41,541 nt of DNA, from positions 1-41,541 of the forward strand of contig QAXH01006310.1 of the NCBI GenBank assembly GCA_004335635.1, written 5' to 3'. The stretch is from Chloromonas sp. AAM2 (Eukaryota; Chlorophyta; Chlorophyceae; Chlamydomonadales; Chlamydomonadaceae). The notes beneath the pieces are model-generated. The model searched no databases, was not told the origin of the DNA, and was given only the letters and a program-made list of their open reading frames with translations. The position numbers and the translations under genes were made by a program. This document shows positions 12,101-22,325 of this stretch, piece after piece (position 1 is the first letter of the stretch; the number at the start of each line of letters is the position of its first letter).

Positions 12101-15100
12101 AGCTTCTTGCCCTGCTCAATCAACCCTAACAACTCCGCCATGCCGTTTGTTGAGGTTTTGCTTCCTGGCTCCACCGCCGGTGCCTTTGGCAACGCTGCCC
12201 CATCAAGCCCTGTTGATGTTGCGTCCGGCATGGGGGTGGCCACAGAAACAACCAGTGTGGGCAGCTGCAGGGCAGCTTCCTCCTGTGCTGCCATCAGCTG
12301 CTGCAGCTGCTTCACCAGCTGCTCCAGTACCGGGGCATCTGCCTGTGCTGCCTGCTGGACCAGCTCCCAGAGCTGAGAGGAAGTGTTCAGCAATGTGTGG
12401 GCGCGCTCTTGCAGACGCGGCTGAGCAAGAGCATGCACTCTGCAAACAGCATTGACTCCACAAAACATCAGCCAATACCCGGCAGTGTATGCTTTCCTGA
12501 CCGTGTGTTTATGATTGTGCCATTGGTAGACAGACATCCTGAACTGGTGGGATGTTCTCTGTCCTTCACAATGCGCCGTTTGCTGGCGATAATCTCTCAA
12601 AGTGCGACAACGTACTTACTATGCATTGCATGCTGTTGTGCTTGTTTCCGTATGTGCTTTACACACGCATGTGCGCACCTGTCTGGCTGTTCCCCTGCTG
12701 ACGTTGCTTCCATCTCCTGCAGTCTCAGGGCCGAGGCCTCTGCCTGCAGCTCCGTGGCCAGGCTCAGCAGCTGGGCGTGGAGGAAGACCAGCTGAGCATA
12801 GTGGCTGGAGGCAGAGGCCTGCTGCTGCTGAAGCCAGCTCACACGCTGCGCAGTGCAGAGCGACAAGAGTACAATAGTATCGCATAGTACCACTCGTGTC
12901 TCATTTGCATTAAGAGTGAAGGACACAAATGGACACAAATGCCAGTGATGCAAAAGCAGAAGTAACCCGTGTACTGGCTCCCGATTCAGTCATCAGGTCA
13001 AAATGCAAAGCTGCAACATACATACACATGCTCCTTTTCAAAACCTTCCCCTCACACTCACCTGGAGGTGCTGCACTCGTTGTACCAGCGCATCTGCTTG
13101 CTGCTGTACGTGCTGTGCGTCCCGCTTTGCCCGCAAACCAGCGCAGCGCAAATCTGCGGCATTGGCCAGGAGCTGTGTGGCCTTGGCGTCCAGCCGCTCA
13201 GCAGACATGTGCATTTCGTTTGCCTCCAGGCCGCGGCCAGCAGCTGACAATCTGCACCGTGACAAAGCAAGCTAGCATTATGAAGCAGGCAAGCGCTGCC
13301 ATGAAATCTAATGCGCTGAATAAAAGGAAAACCCATGCAAAATGCATGATGTCACGACATGGTCCGGCATGGCAGCTTCAGGCAACCTAGGTTTTGCAAA
13401 GCCTGAAGCATGCCAAAGCGAGACAACAAAGACGCGTCCACATCGTGCTCACTGTGTATGCAGGATCCGCGCGGCCTCGGCCTGCAGTTGTGCGTCCGCT
13501 GCCTGTGCCTCAAGTTCGCGCGCTTGCGCAAGCAGCCTTGCTGGTTGATTGGCCATGCGATCTGACGCTGCCTGGGCATTGCGCGCGGCGCGATTTGTTG
13601 GCGTCACATCAGCAAGCGACGTGTTGGCGGCCTGTAAGTGCCGCAGCTTCTGCTGGAGTAGCTCAGCCTGCGCTCATGAAAGCAACATACCAATGCAGCA
13701 GTTTGAAATTTGTAGCTCAAGACACTGTTTGACAAGGCAACCCAGAGCAGGAGGCTTTTGACAGTATCAACCAGCGGGCGACGCATCTCCGTCACACTGA
13801 ATGCAATCTAAACGCCTTTGGCTTCCGCACACTCATGACACCTTGAACTGCGCGTTGCTTTGCCCACCTGGTTGGCCGTCGCCTGATCGTCGTGTGCACG
13901 GGCATTGCGCAGCAGCAGTGCACGCTGTTCTGCCAGCTCCAACACACGCCCCGTTTGCATGGCTACGCCTTCGTCCAAACTGCCAATCCACTCTGCCCCC
14001 ATCTCTGCGGCCCTCTGCTCCACAGCCTCTTGATGGTGCTCAAATGCCCTGACCGCATTCGCCACTGCCTGTTCCGCCTTCCCCGTTGCTTCGGCTGCAG
14101 CAGCTGCGTCCCGTTGCAGCTCTTCCAAAGCCAATGCCCCGGCCTGCATTTGCCCTGCAATGCTGCTTGCGCCGCATTCGACCTCAGGCGCCATATCACC
14201 ATCAGCAGCACCATTGCTGCTGCAACTGCCACTGCGAACCCCTTGGGCCCCATCGGCAGTTGTCCGCCTCTTCTCATGCCCCACCTCTCTCACATAACCC
14301 ATTCTCACCTCACTATTCAGCCAGCGGCCAACTAACGACTCTTGAACAGCAATCGACAGTGCTGCAGCCTCATCACTGTCCTCATCACCGTCATCCCGTT
14401 CATCAGCCTCTCCCATACGAGCGCCAGAGATTGGGTCAAAACCACCCGTGCAGCTAACGCGCCCATGATACGTCATGTCACGCAGTGCTGCAGCCAGCAG
14501 AGCCCGAGGATTGCATGCTCCATGGTCAACGTGTACTGAGCTGCCGTTACATACAACCCGTGCTGGGGCGCCCTGCTGATCCTCCGTGGACAAAGACATA
14601 TCCAGTGTAGGCAATGGCAGGCGGAGACTGCCATCGCCCTGCCTTGCCCTCTGGCTGCTAGCTGCCTCCTGTTCTGCTTGGCGTTCAGCTGCAGCTGCTT
14701 GCAGCTGGGCTGCCAGCTGGACAGCCAATGCCGGCGCCTGAGGCACCATCCCAGACCCAAGGGATGCCGCTGTGTCCAAATGCGCTTTTCGCCCCCCTTG
14801 CTGGTGCCAGTCACCAAGTGATAAGTTTGTGCAATGGCGGCTGCGGGATGGCGGTTCAGTGAAGCTCCTCTGGATAGCGCTCCCTTCTTCAGCCTGGGCG
14901 CCAGGTGGCTGCTCAGCTTCGCTTTGAACGCCTGGGCTTGTTGGTGTTCTGGAACTGTGTGTTGTGTCAACACGTGCACTGCTAGTTGTTGATTTGCTAA
15001 AGCCGTGTGCCGTGTCGACGCGCGTGTTGCTAGAACGAACCACACTGCCTGGGCCGCTCCTCACAGCCAACCGAACAGCCGTGCCGTCTGCACTCATGTC

Positions 15101-18100
15101 ACGTTCAACATTGCCGTGGGTAGCAGCGCTTGCTCCGTCGCGCTCACGGTCTCCAGTTGTGTTTGCATGGCCGGTGCGCATTGCATCCCTGGCAGTGTCT
15201 GCCACATTAATAGCCCTGACGGCGCCACCTACGCTGTCAGGGTCAGCCCCAGCGCCAGCCCTGACGGCGCGCTGGGGAACGCCACCTACGCTGTCAGGGT
15301 CAGCCCCAACGCCAGCCCTGACGGCGCGCTGGGAAACGCCACCTACGCTGTCAGTGTCAAACCCAACGCCAGTCCTGACGGCGCGCTGGGAAACGCCACC
15401 TACACTGTCAGGGTCAGCCCCAACGCCAGTCCTGACGGCGCGCTTGGGAACGCCACCTACGCTGTCAGGGTCAGCCCCAACGCCAGCCCTGACGGCGCGC
15501 TGGTAAACGCCACCTACGCTGTCAGGGTCAGCCCCAACGCCAGCCCTGACGGCGCGCTGGGAAACACTGCCTACACGGTCAGTGTCAGCCAGAATGTTAG
15601 CCCTGACGGCACGCTGGGATCCACTACCCAGGCTGCCCAACAGGGGCTTATAGAGGTCAGACAAATCAGCGATATCTCGCGAGCCTCCTCCGCCAGTCGC
15701 AGGTTGCCCTTGAGCGGGCAACACAATTGCCCCCACTGCATTCTGGCCAAAGCGGTTCTGCGTGACGCCTGCCGGCTGCTGCTCCTGCGGATTCCGTTGG
15801 GGCCCTGCCGGACGCTGCTCTTGCGAATCCTGTCGGGGCCTTGCCAGTTGCTGCTCCTGCGAATTCTGTTGCAGCTCTGCCGTTTGTTGGCAGCCTTCCT
15901 GGCCGATTCGGTTCTGCTGGAGTCCTGCCTGCTGCTGCTCCTGCGAAGCGCCACCAGTGGAGGTTGGCGTCCTAGCGAGCTGATGACCATACGTCGCAGC
16001 CCTGACCTCCCACCGCTCCACGCCCGGGAACATTGTATCAAGGCCACTCATGCCTGCACGCTCGCCGGCTAACCTGCTTATATTTTTGGCCGTGGTAGAC
16101 ACGCTCTGGTGTGGCACAGTATGAGACCTAGAGGACCTCTGGCTGGCGTTGCTCGTCATGTCTAGTCCTGCGCCACCACCCTGCCTACGTGTCTGTTGGG
16201 CAACGCCTGGCTGCTCAGCCTGTGCCAGGGCGCCTGAGGCCTGCCCGCTGGTGCCAGCCTGGCCGCTTAGCTCGCCACTATCGGCACCTGTGGCTGCCTG
16301 TTGGAACACGTGGGCCACCTGATCCAGACCAGCAATGCTGGAGGCAAGGGCAGTGGCATGGCGGGCGGCATCCCTAGCATTGTCGGCGGCCGCCGCGGCC
16401 TCCTGCCGTGTGGCATCCGCCCGCACACGCAATGCAGTGGCTGCTGACCGTTCACGTGCGGCTTTGGCAGTGAGCTGTGGGACGACATTATCAGGGTCCC
16501 GGGCACGCACAGCGGCCTCTGCCTGGGTGTCCAGCGCAGCTGCAGCTTGGTCATGCTCGGCAGCCTCAGACTCTAATGCCATCGCCTGCATGCATACACA
16601 AAGGTGGCTTGAGTAATTGCTGTTGAAGCTGTTACACAAGGTTGGCTGGTGGCTGGGTTTGGTACGACATAGTGGTCCGAGCCTGTAGCGCCACCCGTCA
16701 TACTTTGGCTTGCCAGTGCATGTTGAAGGCAGTTCTCTGTGTGTGCTGCCTCCGCTCAAACTTACAAGCCAGCAATGAAAGCTGTGCACAGCTCTACAGG
16801 ATGCCCTGGACAATGGTCGGAGGAGAGGAGAACCAGCAGATAGACGAGCACACTTGCATGCAGTGCCGTACAGTTCGCCTGCACACCCACAAAAGCGGAC
16901 CACAAGCACACAGCCTGCCTCTTACCTTTGCATTCAGGTCATGCGCTCGCTGGTGGCTTGCTGCGGCCCGCTCCTGCCAGGCCTTGGCCAGGCGCCCTAG
17001 CTTGACCACATGGGCCATGTGCGCCAGTGCCATGTTGTCCACGGCAGCAGCATGTGACCCAGAAACCGCCTGTGCACATGGAAAAACGGTATGTGGGAGC
17101 CCGGCGCCTAGCCTTCAAACAAAGCAAAAGGGTCCGACGCGAAACATACCGCTTGACAGTTGTGTGGGGACAGGGTTTTGCGTGGCTGGGGTCTGCATAC
17201 TCATGCAGCAGCAGTCCCTGAACTCGCACACTGCCCCACCAGCAGCTGGAATCTCATGGTCATTTCAGCTGCTGCATGCCCAGTGGACTGACAGCCCAGG
17301 CACCCAGTATTTGCCATGCAACCCGCGCCCAACTCACTGGAGTTTCGTTCGTTGATAAATGGCTAGCTGTGGCCTGGTGGCCGCCTGACGAGAGGCGCTC
17401 GGCAGCCAGTACGAGCTGCTGGTTCAGCCTGAAGTGTGAACAAAATGACATAGCAGCAGCGTCATGATGTCTTGTCTCGAACACACCACGTGGGAGAAGC
17501 GACAACGGAGAAAAGAGATGCCAAGGGCGGGTTAGGACCTGGCACAGCACATGCTTGCTGATGCGATGTTGGCATTATCTCAGCTGGATCCCACCAAGAA
17601 CGGCCATGAGCGTCTGACGCCCAGTCAAGTCCGGCTTGCCTAACATTTGGTCCAAGCCCACCTTGCAGCCCGCTGTTGTGCCTCCTCGGTCGTAGCATGC
17701 AGCGTCTCAGGATCGCCAGGCAGTTTCCATGCGTCTTGACCTCCGATCCCGCGGCTCTTGCTCATGGCCACCAGTTCCCTCAACGCCTCGGCTGCCACCT
17801 CATGCTGCCGAGCAGGGTCCAGGAGCTCGGCTAGAGCGTCCACGGCAGCTGCTGCGTTGTCGGCATCAGCGGGTGCGCCGGAGACTGCCAAATGCGCAGC
17901 ACGCTGCAATCAAGTGTGAGAGCAGCACATGCATAACGAACAGCTGAGTGTTCTTCTAAGTCCGTCAGTGTACTCGTCTTGGGACAGTGACTCAAGAGGA
18001 TGCAGATGAGTTCGTTCAGGCAGCGAAGTTTGCGCCGGTTTAGTATTGAATCGCAAGGCCAACCGAACCCCAGGGAAATTTATCATTTGCTGCATGCGAC

Positions 18101-21100
18101 CTTGCCAGGAGGTTTCTGGCAAACGCCGGAGTACCAGCAGTAACTTGAACCAGATAATGGCGAACGGACCTGCAGCGAAGCCCCGACCTCCGCCTTGCGC
18201 ATTGCTTCCATGCGCGCTGCCGCGGCGCTGCTAGCCATCAGGTTGCTCAGGTTGGCCCAGGCGTCTGCCGCGCTACGCTGCACAGCCGCTTCCTCGTGAC
18301 GCCCTTCCCTGAACAACAAAGTCGCATAAGACTCGGGTTCGCTGCAGTCACAGTCCGTTCAGACTCGGCCTGTCCCACTCGCAACATAAGTGCGCCAGGT
18401 GCAAGCAAGTTGACAGCGCTTGTTTGTTGAGTGCACGAAAACAAGGCCAGTGAAGTATGAGGCTACTTAAACAAGAACGTACAAGAAAACTGCAGTTTGC
18501 ATGCCTCTATCGTACTCGGAACGGCAAATCACCCAGCGCACCTGTCCAGCTGCACTGCCTGCGCCAGAGCTTCTTGCTTGTTCTTCTGATAGGTGCGGTC
18601 AAGGGCTTCCAGCGCGTTCGCCTCATCGTGGCCTTGCTCGGCAGCGACCAGCGCATGGGTGGCCTGTTGGAGCAGCCGCTGGCCGTGACGCTGCGAGGCC
18701 ATGCCTGCACAACCACTCGAACATTGTGCTCACCAAACAGCTTTTGCCCTCGTGAATTTGTTGCTGTGATTCGCAACGAGCTGGCGCGGCTCAGCGAAAC
18801 AGCAACATATACTTATCCATCCGTAAGAGTGACACGACATGGCGACCTTGTGCGATAACTCTCACGGAGGGCCAATCAGGCCTCTCAATTAGTACTTAGA
18901 ACGAGCGAGGAAGGCAACAGGCATACAGTCGCCACAAGCCAGCGCGCTTGCCAGGCTTGTTGCCAAGGAATTGGCCCACGGCAGAATGCCTATGGTGGCC
19001 AGCCAGCCACCTGCGCTTCGCGGGCCGATTTCCCATGCAAGGAGCTGCCAAAGGCGGCTCAAACGCGCCGGAAATGCCGCACGTAATGATTATTCTGGAA
19101 CTTGCCTTGCAGGCGCTTGTGGCTGGCCATGAGGTCATCTGCCTCCTCGCTCGCTGCGCCCGCCTCCGCGGCCAATTTGTCTGCCTCAGCCTGCAGGTCA
19201 AAGGTTAGAGAACTGCTTGATGAGTAAGTGCGTGGCTTACTCTGGATATCCCGCTACAGCATTGTTTGCAGCAAAAGCCGTAAAACTTCTTTATGTCTGT
19301 CAACCGGTACTTGCTTCTACCTGCCCGGTCCGCCTGTTCATTTACTTCTTACCTGCAGTGTGTTTGCCCGCTCCACCGCACGTGCGCTGCGGCTTGCTGC
19401 GGCCTGCGCCTGCGGCTGCAGGGCCAGGGCCTGACTGTGGAGCCGCTGGCCCGCAGCCACGTCGCCAGCGGCATAGGCATTGATCGACTCAGCCTGCGGG
19501 TAGAGTAGGAAAAGGACAGTCAACCGTATGTATGCCAGGATTGTTGACTTAGCACTTCTGGTCGCAGATTGCTCATTGAATGTTCTATACTTGCTGTGGT
19601 ATGAGAATGATGGGTGTTTAAGGTTGGCTGCAGGATGGTAAGTGCGGTCGAGTTACGGATGCAGCCTCTGTGAACGGTCGGGCATGTTAAACCTCAGTCG
19701 TTCCTATCTGCAGTGCTGTATTGCAGCAACTCAGTCTTAGCAGAGGATCCAAGTCCGGAATCGCCCCTCTGTACCTGCAGAGCTGCTATGCGCAGCTCAA
19801 GTCTGCGCGCCTCCGCCCCCTCGGCCTCCGCCACGTCCCGCAGCTCACCCGCCTCCGCCAACAGGGCGGAATGCTCAGCCTCACACCTGCACACACAGGT
19901 TTGGGTCAGTAACCCACCTCCGCCCCATTCACATACAGTGCCAGACCCACCTCAGTCCCATTCACATACAGTGCCAGACCCACCTCAGTCCCATTCACAT
20001 ACAGTGCCATGTGCTTGGGAATAGCATGAGGACGTCACACCTCATCAGACAGGGCCTGGATGATCTACTAGCTGCAGAGTACGCATTTGTTGAAGGTTGT
20101 AGTGTATACTACAATCGGACTGGATAATGTGTGAGTCCGGCCCTCGCCCGGCTGCAACCGCTGTACCTGACTGCATGGCGCGTGGCGTTGTCTGCCTCTT
20201 GCTGCAGGCCCCTCAGCTCCAGGTGTTGCGCATGCCTTGAGATGTCCAGCGCCCGGCCGCCTGCCTCCGCGGCCTCCGCCAGCCGCACCCGGTGCTCCCC
20301 CTGGAGCGCCTCTGACTCGCGCAGGGCCGCCTCGGCAGCGGTGCGCAATCTGAATCGCATGAGGGCAGCATGGCGTCATCAACTGGTATGGAAACTGAAT
20401 CGCATAAAGGTGGCAAAGACTAGGTCAGACATTTGACCAGCTTGTGCTGCTGATGGAGCATTGTGATGATGTGACTTGAGATGTCAGTGGGGCACAGAAT
20501 GGTGAGTGGTGATGAGCAGGTGTTCTAAATCGCCAGATGCCAGAACTTGGATAACTGTTGCATCTTCAACAACCTGTGTAGTCTAGGTAGCTTATGCCTG
20601 TGCACGTTGTGCTGCACCTGCCTGCTCCGGCCCCATGCACTGCCCAGGCATGCACGTTCACTGACTTGATAGCCAACATAACACTGCCCCCTTGCCCCAG
20701 ATCCCACTTACGTGCCCGCCCTTTTGATCGCTACCATAGCCTCCGGCAGTTTCCCCCGCAGCCGGAGCATTTCTGCCTCGGTCTCAGCCTGTGTGGCCTG
20801 GGAGCTGAGGTCAGCAGCCTCGGTGGCCTGCGAGTGAGTTAAAAGTCAAGGAACTGATGATGCTGGTGGTGGCGATGGTGTTGTAGAGTCTGCTGAGGAT
20901 CAGGCCGTATAGATACCAGGCCGAACTGACAAAGCTGGAGCTTTTTGGAACAGAGAATGATTGGTAGGATCGCTGGGCACGTCATTGCCGGGGCAGCAAA
21001 GCCCAGCCGGCGGTGCATGCTTACAAGTGTCCTGGGTAGCTGACAAGCACCTGCCCCGTGCACACGTGTGCCTAAGCCATTCAACATCACCCTTGTCACT

Positions 21101-21892
21101 GTTTGTGTGCCACAAGCATGATACAAGTGTACAAGTGCGGGCCCAGACCACAAAATCGGTCTGCAGCCTGCGAGTTCTCATGCCCAATTTATGTGGAAGG
21201 CACACACTGTTTCATCTGCAATGCAGTGAATGGCTCCGACGACAGATGCAACCTTGTCTCTATCATTCCCTCACCTTTTGCCAGGCCAACTTCTGGGCGG
21301 CAGATGCTGCTTGCTGGGCATCCACTGACAGCTGCTGCCAGCGCTGCGCCGCTGCATATGTGGCCGCTGCTTCCTTCATGATATCCCAACCCTCCTCGCC
21401 ATGCTCACCAGCCAACCCAACAGCCACATCGTCTGCATGCCCTATTGCACTGACGGTCTGCTGCGCTTGTTGGCTGGCTGCTGCATCCAAAAGGTCTGAC
21501 AGAAGCCCCTCAATGCCGTTGAACACTTCGTCAAAGCTGGAGAATGTGTGACTGATTAGGTCGGTGCGCTGCTGCGTGGCTATGAGCAAGGCATGGGTGG
21601 TCTGTCCTGTGGGTAGTCGTACTCCCAGTGCCTGTGCTGAGGTAGCAAGGTTCAGCTCGCTAGCATGAGCCATGCTGGGGCATAGTGAGTGTGTTTGGAG
21701 CTGGGAGGCTTCAGAGTCATGACCTATCAGGTCCGAGAGGAAGTCGTGAAGCTCCTCTTGCAGAGTGCTGAGTAGGGTTAGGGCACGCCTGTGCAGCAAC
21801 GTCCTTGTTGCTGCTGCGCCCACAAGCTTGGCTTGTGCTTCTTGCATGGGCGAGCCCTGGTGCCGCATGGCACCATGCTGCACCTGGAGCAT
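149..21892 (-). CDS. Giant Ala/Gln-rich coiled-coil protein, 37 exons, about 4,100 aa
   Basis: I do not recognise this protein. Exons, 5' to 3': 21892-21275, 20827-20712, 20349-20167, 19886-19775, 19493-19353, 19190-19106, 18704-18542, 18308-18170, 17903-17662, 17428-17338, 17069-16926, 16585-13868, 13667-13453, 13251-13062, 12845-12679, 12439-11602, 11362-11198, 11011-10754, 10582-10494, 10236-10047, 9908-9624, 9178-8888, 8688-8575, 8159-7980, 7710-7075, 6891-6658, 6416-6252, 6023-5871, 5645-5456 (or 5540), 5260-5055, 4662-4492, 4303-3884, 3667-2603, 2376-2181, 1903-1191, 996-851, 476-153. All 36 junction phases agree with no internal stop, which is strong evidence for one gene. Most exons encode helical heptads rich in A, Q, E, L and R; no signal peptide or membrane segment is visible. 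The ATG at 21892 follows an in-frame TAA. The edge of exon 29 is ambiguous, and at exon 22 a GC donor 9 bases earlier is also possible. Structural scaffolding is inferred from the coiled coil alone. The start and the 3' end are the least certain parts. Confidence 0.8.
153..476 (-). CDS. Exon 37, last clear exon of the giant gene
   Basis: The exon enters with one base of a split codon after CCTATAG and encodes a Leu/Gln/Ala coiled coil (LELLCQALLLALGQQGQLGQ). At its end the bases AGGTAG can be read either as Arg followed by a TAG stop at 151-149, or as a phase 2 donor AG|GTAGCT. Positions 1-148 also contain an open minus-strand frame running off the window edge, so the gene may continue. Confidence 0.7.
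1191..1903 (-). CDS. Exon 35 of the giant coiled-coil gene
   Basis: This exon enters with two bases of a split codon (phase 1 match with exon 34) and leaves in phase 0 at GTGCGG. The first two thirds are His, Pro, Ser and Gly rich and lack heptads, so this part is probably disordered. The last 80 residues return to an Ala/Gln/Glu coiled coil ending near AEASKQRTKAEQ. Confidence 0.75.
2119..2158. repeat. 18-bp tandem duplication, intronic
   Basis: The unit accaatcagctggtgaa occurs twice in a row just downstream (on the minus strand) of exon 34 of the giant gene. Confidence 0.8.
2603..3667 (-). CDS. Exon 33 of the giant coiled-coil gene
   Basis: This 355-codon exon in phase 0 encodes a short coiled coil, a long acidic and Ser/Thr/Asp-rich disordered region holding four 18-residue repeats, and a final basic helix with Leu heptads (HLSPEQAQLLLRAWRRRLHL). 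It ends at a GTGGGT donor. Beyond that donor the frame stays open through the intron for about 30 codons, which is not taken as coding. Confidence 0.75.
3200..3415 (-). repeat. 18-residue (54-bp) coding tandem repeat, 4 copies
   Basis: Exon 33 encodes four diverged units of exactly 18 residues, for example SQPVGQDRDIEANMGGCD and SQAITQGGDVVANPGQCD. Conserved points are the opening Ser-Gln, a second Gln four residues later, Asp residues and the closing Cys/His-Asp. It is unrelated to the 19-residue repeat in exon 12. Confidence 0.8.
5034..5054 (-). other. GC-AG intron donor after exon 30
   Basis: Exon 30 ends GCGCAG and the intron starts GCAAGT. The downstream exon 31 starts in phase 0, matching the GC donor. 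The GT four bases into the intron would give phase 1 and break the frame. Confidence 0.75.
7075..7710 (-). CDS. Exon 25 of the giant coiled-coil gene
   Basis: This 212-codon exon is in phase 0 at both ends and lies between CTGCAG and GTAGGT splice sites. It encodes Ala/Gln/Glu-rich helix throughout, with a Gly-rich break near the middle (SGGIGHDS) and a second one, LADAGGGVVKVG. The composition is typical of the rest of the protein. Confidence 0.75.
11460..11560. repeat. Tetranucleotide microsatellite (CTAT/CAAT)
   Basis: Runs of ctat and caat units fill part of the intron between exons 16 and 17 of the giant gene. Length polymorphism is likely; no function is inferred. Confidence 0.9.
11602..12439 (-). 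CDS. Exon 16 of the giant coiled-coil gene
   Basis: This 838-base exon enters with one base of a split codon and leaves in phase 0. It encodes two coiled-coil stretches separated by a basic and Ser-rich linker (RSASVTRSRSLFSD) that is a plausible phosphorylation region. Leu-rich heptads such as LARLRLLRALLAEGLVLEKA lie on one side and an Ala/Gln helix on the other. Confidence 0.75.
13868..16585 (-). CDS. Exon 12 (906 codons) of the giant coiled-coil gene
   Basis: This is by far the largest exon, open for 2,718 bases in phase 0 at both ends (acceptor after TGCATGCAG, donor GTGGGC). It encodes roughly residues 679-1584. From its N-terminal side it shows an Ala/Arg/Asp-rich coiled coil; a Gln-rich block with 12-residue repeats; seven 19-residue repeats; a Ser/Thr/Arg-rich disordered stretch; a second Ala/Gln coiled coil; an acidic segment leading into a probable ubiquitin-interacting motif; and a final coiled coil. 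The alternation of coiled coil and disorder resembles scaffold proteins in general. Antisense open frames over the repeats are shadows. Confidence 0.8.
14332..14409 (-). other. Probable ubiquitin-interacting motif (UIM)
   Basis: The segment reads ADERDDGDEDSDEAAALSIA followed by VQESLV, near residues 1405-1430 of the giant protein. It has the UIM layout: an acidic run, then Leu-x-x-Ala-x-x-x-Ser in one short helix (LSIAVQES). In known UIMs the Ala and Ser contact the Ile44 patch of ubiquitin. The acidic residues that often follow the Ser are missing here, so the match is good but not complete. The acidic run plus a single helix is uncommon in the rest of the protein. Confidence 0.5.
15200..15630 (-). 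repeat. 19-residue (57-bp) coding tandem repeat, about 7 copies
   Basis: The consensus is RAVRAGVGADPDSVGGVSQ, 57 bases per unit, in exon 12 of the giant gene. There are about seven copies, the outer ones more divergent. The central copies are nearly identical at DNA level, which points to recent unequal exchange or slippage. The unit is a multiple of three, so the frame is kept and all strands look open. No known structural repeat family is recognised; the regular DPDSVGG turn may form a short loop between basic strands or helices. Confidence 0.85.
15755..15955 (-). repeat. 12-residue Gln-rich coding repeat
   Basis: Exon 12 encodes repeated 12-residue units of the type QRNPQEQQPAGV, four to five clear copies (36 bases each) with diverged flanking copies. 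The region is Gln, Pro and Ala rich and probably disordered. It lies next to the 19-residue repeat block. Confidence 0.65.
19085..19105 (-). other. GC-AG intron donor after exon 6
   Basis: Exon 6 ends CTGCAAG and the intron starts GCAAGT, the classic strong GC donor. The next exon enters with two bases and needs phase 1, which only the GC donor gives; the nearest GT is two bases downstream of it and would put the exon out of phase. Confidence 0.75.
19914..20012. repeat. 33-bp tandem repeat, 3 copies, intronic
   Basis: Three nearly identical 33-base units containing cccattcacatacagtgcca lie in the intron between exons 3 and 4 of the giant gene. Confidence 0.85.
21275..21892 (-). CDS. Exon 1 of the giant coiled-coil gene
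   Basis: This 206-codon exon carries the probable start. The ATG at 21892 has a TAA directly upstream in frame, so translation must begin here or after a splice at the CAG ending at 21884. The exon is amphipathic, with Leu, Ala and Gln repeats, and contains an acidic Leu/Phe-rich patch around residues 110-140 before returning to an Ala/Gln coiled coil. It ends in phase 0 at a GTGAGG donor. A short open stretch near 22241-22214 ends in a strong GTGAGT donor and might be a 5' exon, but its phase does not fit this one. Confidence 0.7.
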
Positions 21893-22325
21893 TTATCTTG
21901 AATGGTCAGGCTATAACATCAGATGAGTGAGGCACACGTGCCTGCGTGCCTGCATGCCTGCGTGCGTCGCCCATCGGCAAAAGCGCCCTGCATGACAGCT
22001 GGACGCGCTCCGGAGGTTTTTGTGTGCAAGCTTGCGGTTTGGTGTTGACTTCAAAAACACAAGATTGACGACAGGTTGAGGCACAAGATGCAAGTGTATC
22101 CTCGTCTTCTGTCCGTGCTACCTGACATTACGAATCCTAATCGTCACCAAGAGTACGGCACCAAATGTCCGTTTCGGTCGTTGCAGTCTCCTGCCGCAGA
22201 ACCTCGCACTCACTGCCGGCCGCTTCCATAAAGATTGCCATCCAATCAAGCAGCCAATGTAGACAATCGCAAGCCCCAATGCTCATGATGAACTTGAAAT
22301 GATTGCATTGTCTCCTTGAAGCTAA
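21893..22325. promoter_or_regulatory. Divergent promoter region with two CCAAT boxes
   Basis: This is the gap between the start of the giant minus-strand gene and the ATG of the TSNAXIP1-like plus-strand gene. CCAAT occurs at 22242-22246 and again at 22254-22258, 68-84 bases before the plus-strand ATG, a usual distance for a CCAAT box. No convincing TATA box was seen. Any exon further upstream in either gene would change the size of the region. Confidence 0.4.

Noticed and set aside
15005..16072. Plus-strand open frame of 355 codons
   Set aside because: It is antisense to exon 12 of the giant gene; the 57-base repeat and GC-rich codons keep all frames open. It has no splice partners.
22214..22241. 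Possible 5' exon of the giant gene (ATG with a GTGAGT donor)
   Set aside because: The donor is in phase 1 but the next exon needs phase 0, and no other acceptor fits.
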